From Balaenoptera acutorostrata (lineage: Eukaryota; Chordata; Mammalia; Artiodactyla; Balaenopteridae), in contig NC_080082.1 in the NCBI RefSeq assembly GCF_949987535.1, positions 44,827,874-44,891,873 on the forward strand: a stretch of DNA of 64,000 nucleotides, read 5' to 3'. Each line of letters opens with the position of its first letter. Positions within the stretch are counted from its first letter, which is position 1. This document shows positions 21,114 through 33,999 of the stretch, piece after piece. The notes below the pieces were generated by a model that was given only the letters and a program-made list of their open reading frames with translations, had not been told where the DNA came from and did no database searches. Position numbers and translations under genes: made by a program.

Positions 21114-24100
21114 AGCACATCTCCCCACCCAAGAGGAGAAGGGAGTTGCCCTCATTCCAGTCCCCAGCTGCCTGACGCTGGCCCTGCACTGTAGCCTGGG
21201 GTCAGGCTCTCCCTCAGGACAGCAGGGCACCGTGTCTGCACACTCTGGAGCGGCCCGGCCAGCCTCGTGCTTCCTGCAGAACTGGAGGCTGGTGGGCTCC
21301 AGACCCAGCACATCTGCAATGGCCACAGCCATTCTCCCTATCCATCCCCGTCTGGAGGCCATGGGCAGCCCTGAAAGGCTGTGGGCTTGGCAGTCAGCTA
21401 GGCCTCAGTTCAGAGCCTGCCTCAGCCACCCTTCCCCTGTGAGCAGAAACCCCACCAGCAATGAGGAAGCTAATAACCAGCCCTGCAGGGCCCCAGGGGT
21501 GTTGGAGGATGAAGCACATGTGCGGGCACCGGCCTCCATCAGCGCCTGTCTGATGCCCTCTCCGTCTGCAGAGTGTCCAGGGGAGGGCGTGTAGCCCGGG
21601 GGGCCAGGCCGGGAGGACCAGCGAGGGCTGGGCTAGGGGAGGCCCCTGGCAGCCCCTTCCAGACAGGAGCCTTGCCCCTGGGACTGCCAACTCCTGCCAA
21701 GCCCCAGCAGTTTCTCAAGTTCAGCAGACTCCAGTGCTGATGAAGTTGGACACATCTGAGTCCATTTATGATATTTAACTATGCAGCCCTTTCCCTGCCC
21801 AGCTCAGGAGATCTACACCTGGCTGCTGACCCCTGATAGGGTCCCATGCAGACCCTAGGGCTGTTTGTTGGAGACTGCACTTTTTTCCCAGGGAAAAATG
21901 ACTCTCCTAGAAAAGAGGGAGATGAACGTCCTACAGTAACAGTGTGCAGGCATCATCCAGAGAAACCTAGGAAGGGTCCACTGGCCCGGTCTCCTCATTA
22001 ACAATATTTACTACAGGCCAGACATTGTGCCAGGGTCTGGAAACAAAGCCACAAACAAGACAGTTGTACTCTAAAACCTCCATCCATGAGGTTTCCAAGT
22101 ACTGTCCAGGGAGAAGGGAGGGCTGTTTGGGTAGAGGAGAAGCAGCGGCAGGCTCCAGAGGCCTGTGCACTTTGGCAAAACCTCTGTTGCAGGGCCCGGG
22201 GGCGGCGCCTGCCATAGTCGGCTCCTTCTCCAAGGTGGCTTCTCAAGGTTTGCATCCAGGAGCTACTAGAGGTGTAAGCTCCCTGAATGTTGGGACTGCC
22301 ACAGCACAAGGATCCATGCACAATCAGGCAAGTTGTTGGTGAAATAAAGTGCCAAAGAGCCCACAGGACTCCCATCCCAATGCCCAGGCAGAACCCCAGT
22401 GTGCAACACCAGAGTTCAGACCCTCTCGAGACATGCTTCCGTGGTCCTTTTTTTTCCTTGTTCTTTAAGAGAAAGGAAAGAAGGAAGGTGGGAAGGAAAA
22501 AGGAAAAGGAGGGAAAAGAGAAGGAAGGAAAGAGGAGAGAAGGGGGCGAGGAGGCGTGGAGGAACAGATGGAGGGAACCACTGAGGGGTACATAGACCAG
22601 CCTGTGTGGCTCTTGCTGTTCTTTGAGGATGACAGTGATTCTGCCTGTATTTAGGAAACTATAAGATTTGCCCTCCTCTGGTTCCCCAGGGCTTGTGTTT
22701 GTTTTCCAAGCCCATTGGAAAGGAGTGTGAAGGCCAAGGTGTGTATTCCATGGAAGGGCTCTTGCTGGAAGACACCGGGACACACAACTCCTGGTCCCAC
22801 AGGCAGAGGTATTGACATCTGCTCAGTCAATCTAATTGAAAATGCAGCTGCAATTACTGTTTTGTTTTAAGAATTGCTTTTCCTCATCTGTTGATCTCCA
22901 GGCCTGAGGTACTGCTTCTTTAATTATATCAGAACCCATCAGTTCACGCAATGAAATGCCTGGCATGTTGTCTGCCAAGAGTGATATGACTTACCCCTTG
23001 GAATTTTCTCTGGTCCAGGCAATACAAGACCTACTGTAATGGATGATTCCTTGGGAAGGACATTTTTTAGAAACAAGGTGCTTCCATTCTCCCCAGAAGA
23101 CACGAGATTTCTAGAACCCTCAAAAACTGTGAACAGAACAGAGGGGCTGGTTGAAGCCAAATGCTGTGGTTGCTGGGGATGGCCGAAGGACTCCTGTGGT
23201 TTGTGCTGGACCCTCAGCGGGTGCCCAGCCACGGGAGGCCTCCCAGGGCCTGGAGAGCCACGCTGCCGGGAGAAGGGTGCTCATTTGTCTGCCCCGGGGA
23301 GCAAGGGCATCCATCCCCAGCATTCAGTGAGTCTCCCCAGACGCTGGGATTAAGGATTTGGCCACAAGCAGGTTATGTAGAAGGTGATCCCCCCGGAAGC
23401 ACTGACGCGGGAGTAGGGAAGGAGACGGGGGGGAGGTGACAGAGTGTGACAACGAACAAGCTGCCGCCTCTGAGGGCTATCAGAGATGGTTGGAAGAGGC
23501 CCTAGGGTTGGTCCCTGTGGGTGAGCATAAGAGGCCCCACAACCTTGCCATAGCAGCAGCATTACCTGCACAAGCTGCCCTCGGAAGTCGGCCCGGCCTC
23601 TGACACAGGGGCGAGCAGAGATCCCTGCCTGCTGGCTGCACTCCTGTCACCAGCAGGAGCAATGCCAGCAACACGGCACCGCGCACGGAGCCCACGGGCT
23701 TGTTCCTCCCACACAGCGAACTCCATCGCTGGAGATGACGGAGAGCAGGAGGAGGAGAAACGCGTTTCTCACATCTGGAGACGGAAACAGGAGGCAAGGC
23801 ACTGCTCTGCCTCCTCTGCAAACGTCAGGGCCTTCCTTGTCTGGGAGGTTTCCTGCAGCTTAGGCCCGTGTCCATCTCCTTTACCCAGAACCAGAGAGGG
23901 AGAACCTCCCCTTTCTCTGCACCCTCCATCAAAGCCACCTGCAGCCGCCACCTCACACCGGAGGATGCTGTTCACTGGCCAGTGCTCTGAGCAGAGGGGG
24001 CACAGTGAGCCGGGAGACCACGTGCATGGGTTCTAACCCCACCTCTGTTGCCACCTCACCAGGTAATGACAACAGTTCTCCATGCCTCCCATCTCCCTAA

Positions 24101-25190
24101 GCCTCAGTTTCCCCATCTGTACTCAGAGTGTTGGGCTCAGGGCTCTCTGTGGTACCCAAGTCTCTGTTTTCAGGGCCCAGGTCATTCCCAGGAGCACCTT
24201 CCAGCCTCTTCAACAGTCTGGCCTCTAATTATGAAACAGGAGGAATTGGGGTGGACCCTGCCTAAGACGGCCAGCTGGTGGTCCTCCCTGAGGCCAGCAG
24301 TGAGGTACATACCCTCAACGGACCTGACAGCTCCTCAGGGGAGGGCACACAGCCCTACACACAGAGGTGACTCCATCTCCTCCCTGCCCCACACTTCTCA
24401 CCCAGGCCACACTCACTAGATCCCACACACCAGCCTCTCCAGCCCCAGCTTGCAACTCTCCCCAGAGCTCCTAGCTCCTGATACAATGGCCTGAGTCTGC
24501 TTACAGCCACTATGGGTCAGGTTGCCCCTTCCCTGGCCTTCACACAAGCCACTTCTCTTCTGGAAAGGCCGGTCCCTCTCCTCAAGGCCTGGGCCCTCCT
24601 CACCCCTCAAGCCTGTGCTCCGGTGTCATCCTTCCTGACCCTCCCACGGCCCCATCACACAGAGCTGCAATCCCCTGGTGTCTCCCTGTCTCTCCAGCCA
24701 GCCCATGGGCTCTGCAGGGCAGGAACCGCAGCTGTCCTCCTGACCAGCAGGGCTGAGTGCTCCACTCACATCTCTAGAGTGAACGAATGAGCAAGTGAGA
24801 ATGAATGAACATTGGAACCTCGGGACCCACACACCTCGACCTTTCATACAACTAGGCCACAGGGAAGGCATACCCTCCCCACGCTGGGCCTCCTGCTCCC
24901 CAAGACAGTACCCACGGCCCCGCAGGAGGCCCCCAGGGGGCCCGCCCTGGGGAGGAATCAGCCCTGACTCCCCACAGCTTCCTTCACTTTGCTTTCCTCT
25001 TGCAAACATATTCAAATGTTTAAATTCTGTTTTGGGAACAATTAGCCTAACATACGGTCTAATCACATTTTGTCTTCTGATGAAAAAATACACAGAAAAC
25101 TTGGAAAATGATGACTGACAAGGCTTTATTGTGTTTCTGTCTTTTTTTTAATAGTGTTTTTCATGAGCATAAGCATATCACAGATGAAAA
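21114..25190. other. GC-rich sequence, no gene recognised
   Basis: Holds a purine-rich GGAA-type stretch (22473-22560) and AT-richer islands at about 22810-22930 and 24985-25140. I did not find a credible exon. Confidence 0.4.
22473..22560. repeat. Purine-rich (GGAA/GGGA)n tract
   Basis: Almost pure A/G on the plus strand with 'ggaaggaaa' and 'gaggaga' variants. It gives a Lys/Arg/Glu-rich frame by composition only. Confidence 0.8.
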
Positions 25191-25194
25191 GACT

Positions 25195-25310
25195 CTAGCA
25201 ACTGTCTAGCCCAACACCCTCATTGTACTCAGGGGGAAACTGAGGCCTAGTGAGGGGAAAACACCTGCCCAAGTTCCCGAGAGCTGAGATCCAGATCCCT
25301 TGGCAATTGC
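25195..25310 (-). repeat. MIR-like fragment, antisense
   Basis: 'gggggaaactgaggcctag' followed by 'acacctgcccaagttcc' is the antisense MIR core. Confidence 0.55.
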
Positions 25311-25999
25311 CTCTTTCTTCTCAATAACCTGAGAAGACTGGACTCAATTCTCCTGGGGTCCTTTAAGACCAACATCCTAGGGTTGTGATGTCTCCAGATT
25401 CTGTGGCTACAAGCCTTCACATCCCAGGGGGCAAGAGGAGATGGCAGACTGAAAAGCAGGCATGGGTTCCTAGCCAGAGGCACCCTCTCCTGTATCCCCA
25501 TCAGACAATGGTGTGCAGACCAGACTCCCACCTCACCACCCAGTGATGCTGGAACTCATTACCACATACCCACTAGTCCCTAAGGGGTCCAGATGGCATC
25601 CACCAGGGAGATGTAGAAAACCTGTTCGAAAGCAGGAGGACCTGCCACTGTGATGCCATGAGAGAGCCCACTCCCTCTGCCTCCTTCCCAGCAGCCCTGC
25701 TTCCCTGAGGTGGTTTTCAAATGCCCAGACAGCACCGCCCCACTTGGACACGGCCTGACTTGATTAAATGCATCTAGGATTATTTGTTCAGCGCTGGTCC
25801 CCTCTCCCGCTGCAATATCAAATCCCGGCAGCAGGAACGTTGCACTTTGCTCCCTTTAAGCCTCACTCAGTGCAGTGGCAGTGCGCCCTCGGTGCCCTGG
25901 GCCACATGTGCCGGCTGACCGCTCACAGCCAGTACAGTGCAGTAAGCTTGTAAGGCTTTCCACGTTTTACATTATGTTATTATTTTGCTCACCATAACC

Positions 26000-26130
26000 C
26001 AGATAGGCGTTATTCTTCTTGTTCTCACTTTGCGAATGAGAGACCTGAGGAGACTCAGAGAAGGAAGGCAGCACATCCAAGATTGCTCAGCCAAGAGGGC
26101 AGGGCAGGACGCCACCTGCTGTGCTCTGCT
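26000..26130 (-). repeat. MIR-like fragment, antisense
   Basis: 'gttattcttcttgttctca', 'gaggagactcagagaagg' and 'catccaagattgctcagcc' follow the MIR antisense order. Confidence 0.5.
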
Positions 26131-27414
26131 CTCTCTGTGCCATAAGGTCTAGGGGACTTGGACATGCTCATTCAGAGGGGCAGCTTCCTGCGGACACGTG
26201 CCGGGCGCATCCCTGATCTTGAGCTGAATGAAGGTCATTCTCCCCCTGGTGGTGGGAGTTCCTGAGAGCTGTGCTCGCTGCCGTGGTTCAGCAGGGTGGG
26301 CATGGGGCTAAAAGGTGACCCTCTGAGAACCATCACCCTGAGGGGAGGCCTCATTGAGATTCCTGAGCCTACATTATGAAGATCTGTCCGTGTGAAAGCG
26401 AGGAGGGGGCTCCAGACAGGGACCAGCACAAGGCACGAGGCAATGGCCAGAGGGAGAAGCACAAAGCCTGTCCCACCCTGAGGCCCAGCCCTGCTCTTTC
26501 TCAGGCTGCAGAGGCCCCGCCAAATGGCCCAGCTGTGGCCCTGGCAGATGGGCCTTCCACGGGCACTGGAGGCTGGATGGGCACTCAGCAGGCAGGCGCC
26601 CTCTCTCCCAGAAGCCCTGCCACACACAGCCACAGGCTGAACCTTCGGCTGACAGGACGTGGCACCAACAGCACCGACCAGCTGGGCAGCCCCGGCTCGT
26701 TAGTTTCTAATTAAGAGAAAATATGTGTCTTGACCTTCCTCCCTGAGCCGTTCCCCACTACAGGGCCTGGCCAGTGGCCGGTTATCACTTCCAGATGCTC
26801 ACGGGCCCACTGCTGCAAGAGAGCCACCCGGCCGGGGGCAGGTGTGTCTGTGCCAATGGAAGGGGCCCTGGACCTTGCAGGTGAACATCGCTGTGTTAAG
26901 TGGGCAGGAGTCAGGCAGTTCCTCCCAAGATGATGATCAGTCCATCTGGCCAAAGTTCAATGCTACTGACCCTGTGGGCCCCCAGAAAACCCAGATACAG
27001 CCTCTGACCGTGGGAACATTCAGGGAAGAGAAGTGCCAGTCCATGCACGGGGCTTGTGGATCATACAGCATGGAATGCCTGGGGAAATCTGGAAGGCTTC
27101 CCTGACATCTGGGTCCTGAAGGATGAGTAGGAGTTTGCCTCCAGGGGCAGGATGGGAGAGAATATTCCAGACAGAAAGAACAGCCCTGTCCATAGTCACA
27201 GAACTAGGAACCTTCAAACCCAGGTCTCTCTGATTTCAGACTCAGTGCCCTTAAACCCTGTGCTCTGCTACTATTTATGTGACAAGCCTTGAATGCCATG
27301 CCAAAGCCCAGAGGAAGGTCAGGGAAGGGGGCAGGTTCAGATGTGTTTTGGAAAAGTTCTGCCAAGAGTATGTTGGCTGCAAGGGGAGATTTGGAAGACA
27401 TTTCTGAGATACAA

Positions 27415-27730
27415 TCCACAGATTTTGTAACCAGTTGGATATTGGGCAAGTCCCCTCACCTTTCTAAACCCGAGTTTCTTCGTGTAAAATGGGCTATAGG
27501 GATGTGTGCCATCCCCCTGCGCTGCCCACCTGCAGGCTGCCATGAGGAGCAGAGGGACCCCTGGGGCTGACTGCCTGGCCCAGGATCTCTGTGTGCCCTT
27601 GGGCAAGTCACCTGACCGCTGAAGCCTCAGATCTGTCATCCAGAAGAGCTGCTGTGAGCGCAGGAAGAACTGGGCCCCGCGGATCACTTAGCATGGGATC
27701 CAGCAGAGTGAAAACGCAGTGAGTGCCAGC
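27415..27730 (+). repeat. Two adjacent MIR-like fragments
   Basis: 'gggcaagtcccctcacctt' with 'gtaaaatgggctatagg' (27445-27505), and 'gccctTgggcaagtcacc' with 'agcctcagatctgtcatcc' (27590-27645), each resemble the MIR core. They may be two separate insertions. Confidence 0.5.
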
Positions 27731-29017
27731 TGGTCCCCGAGGGCCCTGCTTGTAAAGCAGTGCATGCACCATGTAAAAAGCCACAGCGTCTTTGAGAAGG
27801 TGGGAAGGAGCATCCCAATGACAGAGCAGTTGTGTTAAGAAAGAGGATTTAGGGGGAGAAGTAACGCAACTTTCTGCATTTCTAAGACATTTAATGATAT
27901 TTATAACATTTAATAATTTAAAAATAAGTTTTCAGGAAGACTTACAACATAAGTAATTATTATCATAGAAAAGCCCTGATCTTGAACAGCTAGGTTTTGG
28001 GGCTTGCCAACACCAGGAACCACTTGGGGACGTCAAAGTGTCCTCTACCCCCCTTCAATCTCAGTGCTCTCTGGGGATGACACCTCGAGAATGTCAAAAT
28101 GCTGAAAAGCCTGTCCAGCTTTCTTTGCGTCCTGTCCTCTCCCATCTGTCCCCAACCCAGAAAATAGCACAAAGGACAAACATGCACCATGGGCTCACCA
28201 CGTGCTGGACCCTGGGCTGAGCTCTCTGTGTGGACTGTGGCCTTTGATCTTCCCACACCCTCTGAGGAAGGGATCTAGTGGCCCCACTAACCACCCAGGG
28301 TCTGGATACCGTGGCACCTCCCCTTGTGTAACCCCCTCACCTGCCAGGAGGTGTGAGCTCACCAAGCTGCGTGCACACGGGACTCTGTCCCCAGGGCCCT
28401 CACACACCCAGTAAGCATAGGCTGCCCAGGCTGTGGGGCCCAAGAGGAGATGGGTGTGGGGAAGCCATCCCAAGGTGACCCGGGACCGGCTCTCAGGGCA
28501 GGAGAGAGTGGGCAGGCGGCCTCCTGCACGAGGGTGGGCAGGGTTGGGAGATGGGGCGCACCAGAGAGGCTGAAGCAGGCAGAGGTGCCGTCCAGACTCA
28601 TGGACGGGAGGGACCAGCCTTGAGAGCCATGCTGATGGAACAGGACATGACACGGAAAGAGCTAAAAGAATCAAGGAGATCAGCCTGGCTGTGGTATAGT
28701 CAGAAAATTATTAGGCAGTGCCGGAAAGGACTGGGAGGAGAAAGGGCTTCTAAATTTAATTCTTGGACTCTAGGACACAACTGATTTGGGAGGCCCCTGA
28801 GTTAGAGAAGAGGGCCCCAGCCCTGGCCTCTCAGAGCTCTGGGGACCTGGGAAGCCTCGGAGCCCACGGAACCACCACTTCTTCCATCCTTCAAGCCAGG
28901 TCATCCCTCCCCAAACCTCAAGCTATGTGACTGTGGCCACGGTGGCCCTCCAGGTAGGGGTGATGAGAAGAGCTTTCAAAGACATAGAAGTCGGCCACAC
29001 AGGTGCTCACTGACACA

Positions 29018-29040
29018 CAGACACACACACACACACACAT
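29018..29040. repeat. (CA)n microsatellite
   Basis: A short pure CA run preceded by 'gacacacag'. Confidence 0.85.
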
Positions 29041-29524
29041 GCCCGTGCATCATCTGCTATTAACCGAGACAACAAAGAGATGGCGTGAAATGCAGCCAAC
29101 AGATGGGAGCCCACCGAAATGTCAGCCAGAAGAGATAGCCCACATCAGGAAAACAAAATTCCAGCTTTGCAAAATCCTTTCCTCCTTCCTCCCTCCTCCG
29201 AGAAAAATTCCCATGAAGGCTCCTGGAACTTTGGCAATCCAAGATGATTTATTTATTCAGGACCACCACACCATCGTGCATGTTAAGTACAAAAAGGAAA
29301 AATGCTTTTGGATTTGGAAATGGGGTTGCAGTCACAGATGGTGCCTGAACATGCATAAATTCTGTTGCTGTGTGAACAGATGGAAACTTGACGGAAAAAA
29401 ATTTTTAAACTTTAGCATTCATCTGCCAGACTACTGCCGGGCTGGAGAAGAGGGAGTTCGCCACTTGACTGGGAGAGTCTTGGTCTTCCAATCTGTAGGA
29501 TGGGGTTGAGAAGTTGTGCCATGT

Positions 29525-29740
29525 TCAATGGTCAGTCCAACCTGGTTTTGATTCCTGGCTCTGCCATTTACAGCTGGGGGAACTTGGCACGTTACTTAAC
29601 CTCTGTGACCCAGGTCCTCCTCTGAACAAGAGGATAATGGGGAGGGATCCCAGGATTGCTGTAAGAACCAAACCCCATGATGTATACAGAGCATGCATTC
29701 ACGCCCACCACAGAGTGAGGACCTGATAAATGGCAGCACC
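29525..29740 (+). repeat. MIR SINE
   Basis: Nearly complete: 'ggttttgattcctggctct', 'gccatttacagctggggg', 'cgttacttaacctctgtg', 'aagaggataatgggg', 'cctgataaatgg'. Confidence 0.8.
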
Positions 29741-30068
29741 GGCTGGGAGGTGTGGTGGGGCTCACTTGCCAGATAACACCTGAGGGAGCCTGGATGGGAA
29801 GCTGAGACACCAAGAAGGCTTGTGGTTGACCCCACAGGAGAGGCTGGGGAGAGACAGAGGACATAGCAGCTGCTTCTGGACAACATCTCCTTTCCAGAAG
29901 ACTCCCGGGGTCTGGGCAAGATCGCATTAGGCGAGGGTTGGTGGGCAGGCTCAGTAAGACCTTGGGAAGGGGGAGGACAATTCAAATGGAAGGTCCTGTC
30001 CACACGGCCTCACCCTCACTCCAGAAGCAATTCAGTCCTCAGTTTCTGCCCCACGGCGGGAGTCCATC

Positions 30069-30560
30069 TGTGATAGTTTGATTGCAAAAATGGCCATAAT
30101 TCATCATCCCTGCCCGCCTCCTTGTCCCTTGTCAGGTGATTCATCAAGAGTTGGGGTCTTCCTGTCCAACCTGGCCTTGTGACTTGCTTTGGCTAATAGA
30201 ATGCAGTGTAAGTGACAGTGTGTCCATCAAGGCCAGGCTGCCACTCTCTTTGGCTCCTCTTCCCCCTCCAGAACAAGCCCGGCTAGCCTGCTGGAGGAGA
30301 AGACATGGGGAGCACAGCCAAATTAGCCCCAGGCTCCCAGTTGAGGACCCAGACATGGAAGATCAAGGTGAAGATCAGCAAAGTTGCCTAGCCAACCCTC
30401 AAGTAACCACAGGCAACTGAGTGAGCCTGCCAAGCAAAGCTTGGGTCAGCAGAACACCGGGTGAAGCCACTGACGCGTGGGCAAAACTCTGCACTTACAG
30501 TTGTGTGCCACAGAGGTTTGGTGGCTGTTTGTTATGTGGCGATAGACATTGACCCATCCT
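30069..30560 (+). mobile_element. ERVL-MaLR (MLT1-like) LTR, near complete
   Basis: Begins 'tgtgatagtttgattgcaa', then 'cttgtgacttgctttggc', 'agaatgcagtgtaagtgac' in the middle. It ends with 'gtttgttatgtggcgatag' and 'cattgaccc'. The layout and roughly 490-base length fit MLT1-type LTRs. No internal region follows. Confidence 0.65.
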
Positions 30561-31138
30561 CTTCCACCAACCTCACACTCCAAACCAACCACCTTACTCT
30601 GCAGAGAGTGGGAGGAGGGGAGGGTCTCAGTACAGACCCAGAAATGTGATTCAGAATTCAGAAACTGTCAACTCAAGGGCAAGGAGCTCTCTGCTTCACA
30701 CACCAGGGCGCCAGCCCAGCAGCAGAAGGCCAGGTCACAGTGGCCTGAAAGCCCCTTTCCCGGCACAGCTAGTCCACCCTGATGAGTGATGGAGATGCTC
30801 ACCATCTTCAACATGGGATTAGTCGGGGGTCCTGGTCCTCAGCTGCTAGGCTGGCTCCACAGAGAGGGCAGCCCCGCCCCCCAGGTCCCACAGTGGAGGG
30901 GAGCCTGAGCTAGAGACCCCAGAGCTGGGCAGGAAGGTGGGTCCCAGCAGAGTTCTCCTCCCAGTCAACCCTGCTGACACTCTCCCAGGAAACCCTCTCA
31001 CCAACCACCGCTGCGTGGCGTCTGTGCTGGTGCACACTCCAGATGACTTTAGCTCCAGGGGCCCACTAGGGCCCTGGCTGATGTTAAGGTAAAAACAAAC
31101 AAACAAACTAACTAATGACACTGTTAAAGATGGTAAGG

Positions 31139-31484
31139 GAGGGCTTCCCTGGTGATGCAGCGGTTAAGAATCCGCCTGCCAATGCAGGGGACATGGGTTC
31201 GAACCCTGATCCAGGAAGATCCCACATGCCGCAGAGCACCTAAGCCTGTGCACAACAACTGCTGAGCCTGCGCTCTATAGCCCATGAGCCTCAACTACTG
31301 AAGCCTGCACGCCTAGAGCCCGTGCTCTGCAACAAGAGAAGCCACCGCCATGAGAAGCCCGCGCACCGCAACAAACAGTAGGCCCCGCTCGCCGCAACTA
31401 GAGAAAGCCCGTGCGCAGCAACAAAGACCCAACTCAGCCAAAAATAAATAAAAAAATTTATTTATTAAAAAATAAATAAAAAAC
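31139..31484 (+). mobile_element. CHR-2-type tRNA-Glu SINE
   Basis: Head 'gggcttccctggtgatgc', promoter-box region 'gggttcgaaccctg', 'gatcccacatgccgcagag', and a tail of A-rich 'aaaataaataaa' units. Perfect 9-base flanking repeats 'aaagatggt' lie at 31126-31134 and 31485-31493. Confidence 0.92.
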
Positions 31485-31493
31485 AAAGATGGT

Positions 31494-32230
31494 GAAGCAG
31501 GCTTTATTCAGGACCATTGCAGTACGTATAGGGACCACTGCAGTGGGGCTTTGCAGTCAGGGGAAGAGGTTGGGCTCAACTCAGAATACAGCCTGCAAGT
31601 AGGAGTTAATAACCAAGGAGCAGGTGGAGATCAGTGGATGGAAAATTACTAAGAGGACACATCAGGGGTGGGGGAGATTCTGGCTAGAATGATCTAAGAG
31701 TGAGAGACAGGCCAGAGTGATCAGACATCACCTTTGGGAGCAGGGGAGGTGAAGAACCTGATTAGGTATCCAAGGTGATCAGATATCACAGGTGGGAAGT
31801 TCCTGTTAAACTTAGCAGGATTCTTGCTAAAACTAGATTCTAAAAGGAAGTGCACAGATGGGCCTAGGAGAATGTTCAGGAGCCTGACTAGACTTTGATT
31901 AAGCAAAGAATCTTTGTCACTGACACCACCCTGAGTGGCTGTGGCCCATGGAGGTGGCAGGGCATGCTGCCCATCAGGGTGGCTGAGTCACACAGCATGG
32001 TGAAGCAGAGTTAAGTTCTGAGGGCCCTGCCCATCCCCAGCTCTGGGCAGACCCTCCAAACCAGCCCCTCATGTCCTTCTGAGGCCTGATGCTCCAGGGA
32101 GGCGCCCCAGGAGAGACTCCCAGCACAGAAAGAAGGGCTTGTCTTCTCCTCCCATCCACTCTGCTTTTAAAACTGTCCATGGCTTGTCTTATCTGAAAAT
32201 ATTTCCCAGAGAATCTTGCTTTAATGTTCA
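31494..32230. other. Possible unassigned ancient repeat; no gene
   Basis: From about 31490 to 31920 the text ('gaccactgcagtggggctt', 'gtgatcagacatcacc', 'gtgatcagatatcacagg') has internal near-repeats and the feel of an old LTR-like element. I cannot name the family. A chance-frame-only region follows. Confidence 0.35.
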
Positions 32231-32319
32231 TGAATTGTGAGTAACTTTCCTCTTGCTACATTCAACTTTCAGACCTCCACAGTTTATGGAGAGTCTCACT
32301 CTTCAGAAACACACACACA

Positions 32320-32512
32320 GGATGCTTTCTCAGGTGCGGTTACCTCTGTCTGGAATGCCTTTCTCCTACTTTTCGATCCAGCAAACTCCCACTCATCCTT
32401 CAAGACCTCACTAATATGACACCTCTTCAGTGAAGCCTTCCATGATTTCCCTGGGCAGAGCTCATGGTATTATCTCCTGGGCTTTCTGAAACTTGGGTTG
32501 TACATCTCCTCA
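32320..32512 (-). repeat. L2 LINE 3' fragment, antisense
   Basis: 'ctgtctggaatgcctttct', 'catccttcaagacctcact' and 'agtgaagccttccatgat' match the antisense L2 3' end layout. Confidence 0.65.
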
Positions 32513-32514
32513 GG

Positions 32515-32733
32515 TGCTGACCACAGGTTAGCAAACTACGGTTCGTGGGCCAAATCCAGCCTATCCCTTGTTTTGGTAAATACAGTTTTATTGGAACAGA
32601 GCCTGGTCCATTTGTTTATATACTGTCTGTGGCTGCTTTCCTGCTACAATAGCAACAAGACCATCTGGTCCACAAAGCCAAATGTCTACTATGTCATCCT
32701 TTACAAAAAGTTTGCTGACCCCTGCCCTCGACT
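32515..32733. mobile_element. Non-autonomous hAT-like DNA transposon fossil
   Basis: Left end 'caggttagcaaactacgg' is complementary in order to right end 'aaaaagtttgctgacccctg', giving terminal inverted repeats. The middle reads 'gggccaaatccagcc' and 'agttttattggaacag', a common mammalian DNA-transposon fossil. The exact MER name was not assigned. Confidence 0.65.
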
Positions 32734-33599
32734 ATGAGCCTCTCAAGAGCTAGGACGAGGACAAAGACTGCTTGCCTTTGTCCTGTAGCCCTGGCCGGGA
32801 GGAGGCACAGAAGGCACTTGATAAAAATTTGCTGAATTAATGAACAGATGAGTGAATGAATAAGTGAATGGAGATGTTATGGGTGCATCACAAAGCCCAT
32901 GTTTACAATTTCATGCATGGGACTAGTTTCCCAGAGGGCCCAGTGGAACTTTCCACCAACCCCACATGTCTCAGGGTTTCAATGTGTGCCACCAAGAGGA
33001 AAGAATTCCAGGTTTCAAGAAGTGTGGGCAACTGTGATGTGCTGGACATCGCTCTGCCCCATCTTTCAGCTCACATTTTCGCTCTATCTATAGCAGGAGC
33101 AACCAGCTGCCGACAGGGGTAGCTGGCAGCACCTGCTTCCGTGGCCCTCCACATCACTTGCTCTCTGTTCTGGGCCCTCTGCTTCTGCCCCCTGGGATGC
33201 CCAGGAAGGTTCTCGGCCATTCTGGGGCATACCCATCCTTGGAAATGCAGGGTAGTTAACACCCCCAGCAACTCCTGGCCAGTGGGTGATGCACATCCAC
33301 AAATGAATTCTTTCTTCCTCTGATGTCTCAGGTGGGCAACTGATGCATGCCCTACACAGCACCTCAGAGGGTCCCCAGGAGAAAAGAGCCCCAGTTACAC
33401 ATAGTGATTTCCCTCCACCCCTGCTTCACCTTTCCCAGTGAGCCACTCCTCTTCCCTGGAATCACGGCCCAAAAATAAATCACCTGCACAGAAGCCATCA
33501 GTCTTGGCCACACAGGTGAAGCAGCCCTGCTCTGGCCGCAGTGGAGCAGGTAATCAGGACCTTCAAGCATTTAATGCTTCGGAAGTCTCCAAAGGGGAC

Positions 33600-33890
33600 A
33601 CATGGTACACTGGCTTCCTGAGGGTGCAGCTACAGGGTACCACGTGCTGGGTGGCTGAAAACAACAGGAATGCATCCTCTCCCAGTTCTGGAGGCCAGAA
33701 GTCTGGTATCAAGGTGTCTGCAGGGCTGCACTCCTGCTGAAGGTTCTAAGGGAGGACCCTTCCTTGCTTCCTCCAGCTACTGAGGGCTGGCTCAGGGTTG
33801 ACCGTGCAGCCCCAATCTCTGCCTCTGTCTTTCCATGGTTTTCTCCTTTCTCTTATGACCCCAGTCACTGGATTTAGGGTGTGTCAACAT
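33600..33890 (+). repeat. Ancient interspersed repeat, family unassigned
   Basis: 'gtggctgaaaacaacagg', 'agttctggaggccagaag', 'atcaaggtgtctgcagggc' and 'ccccaatctctgcctctg' occur in the order of a widespread placental repeat, possibly LTR-derived. I could not name it by eye. Confidence 0.55.
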
Positions 33891-33999
33891 TGCCCCAAAA
33901 GGCTCCAGGGAGAGGGAGTTTCCAACTCTCCAACCAACCCGCTGGGGGCTTTCAGGACCATCCTCCACAGGCCAGATACTAATGTCCCCCGGCGCTTGG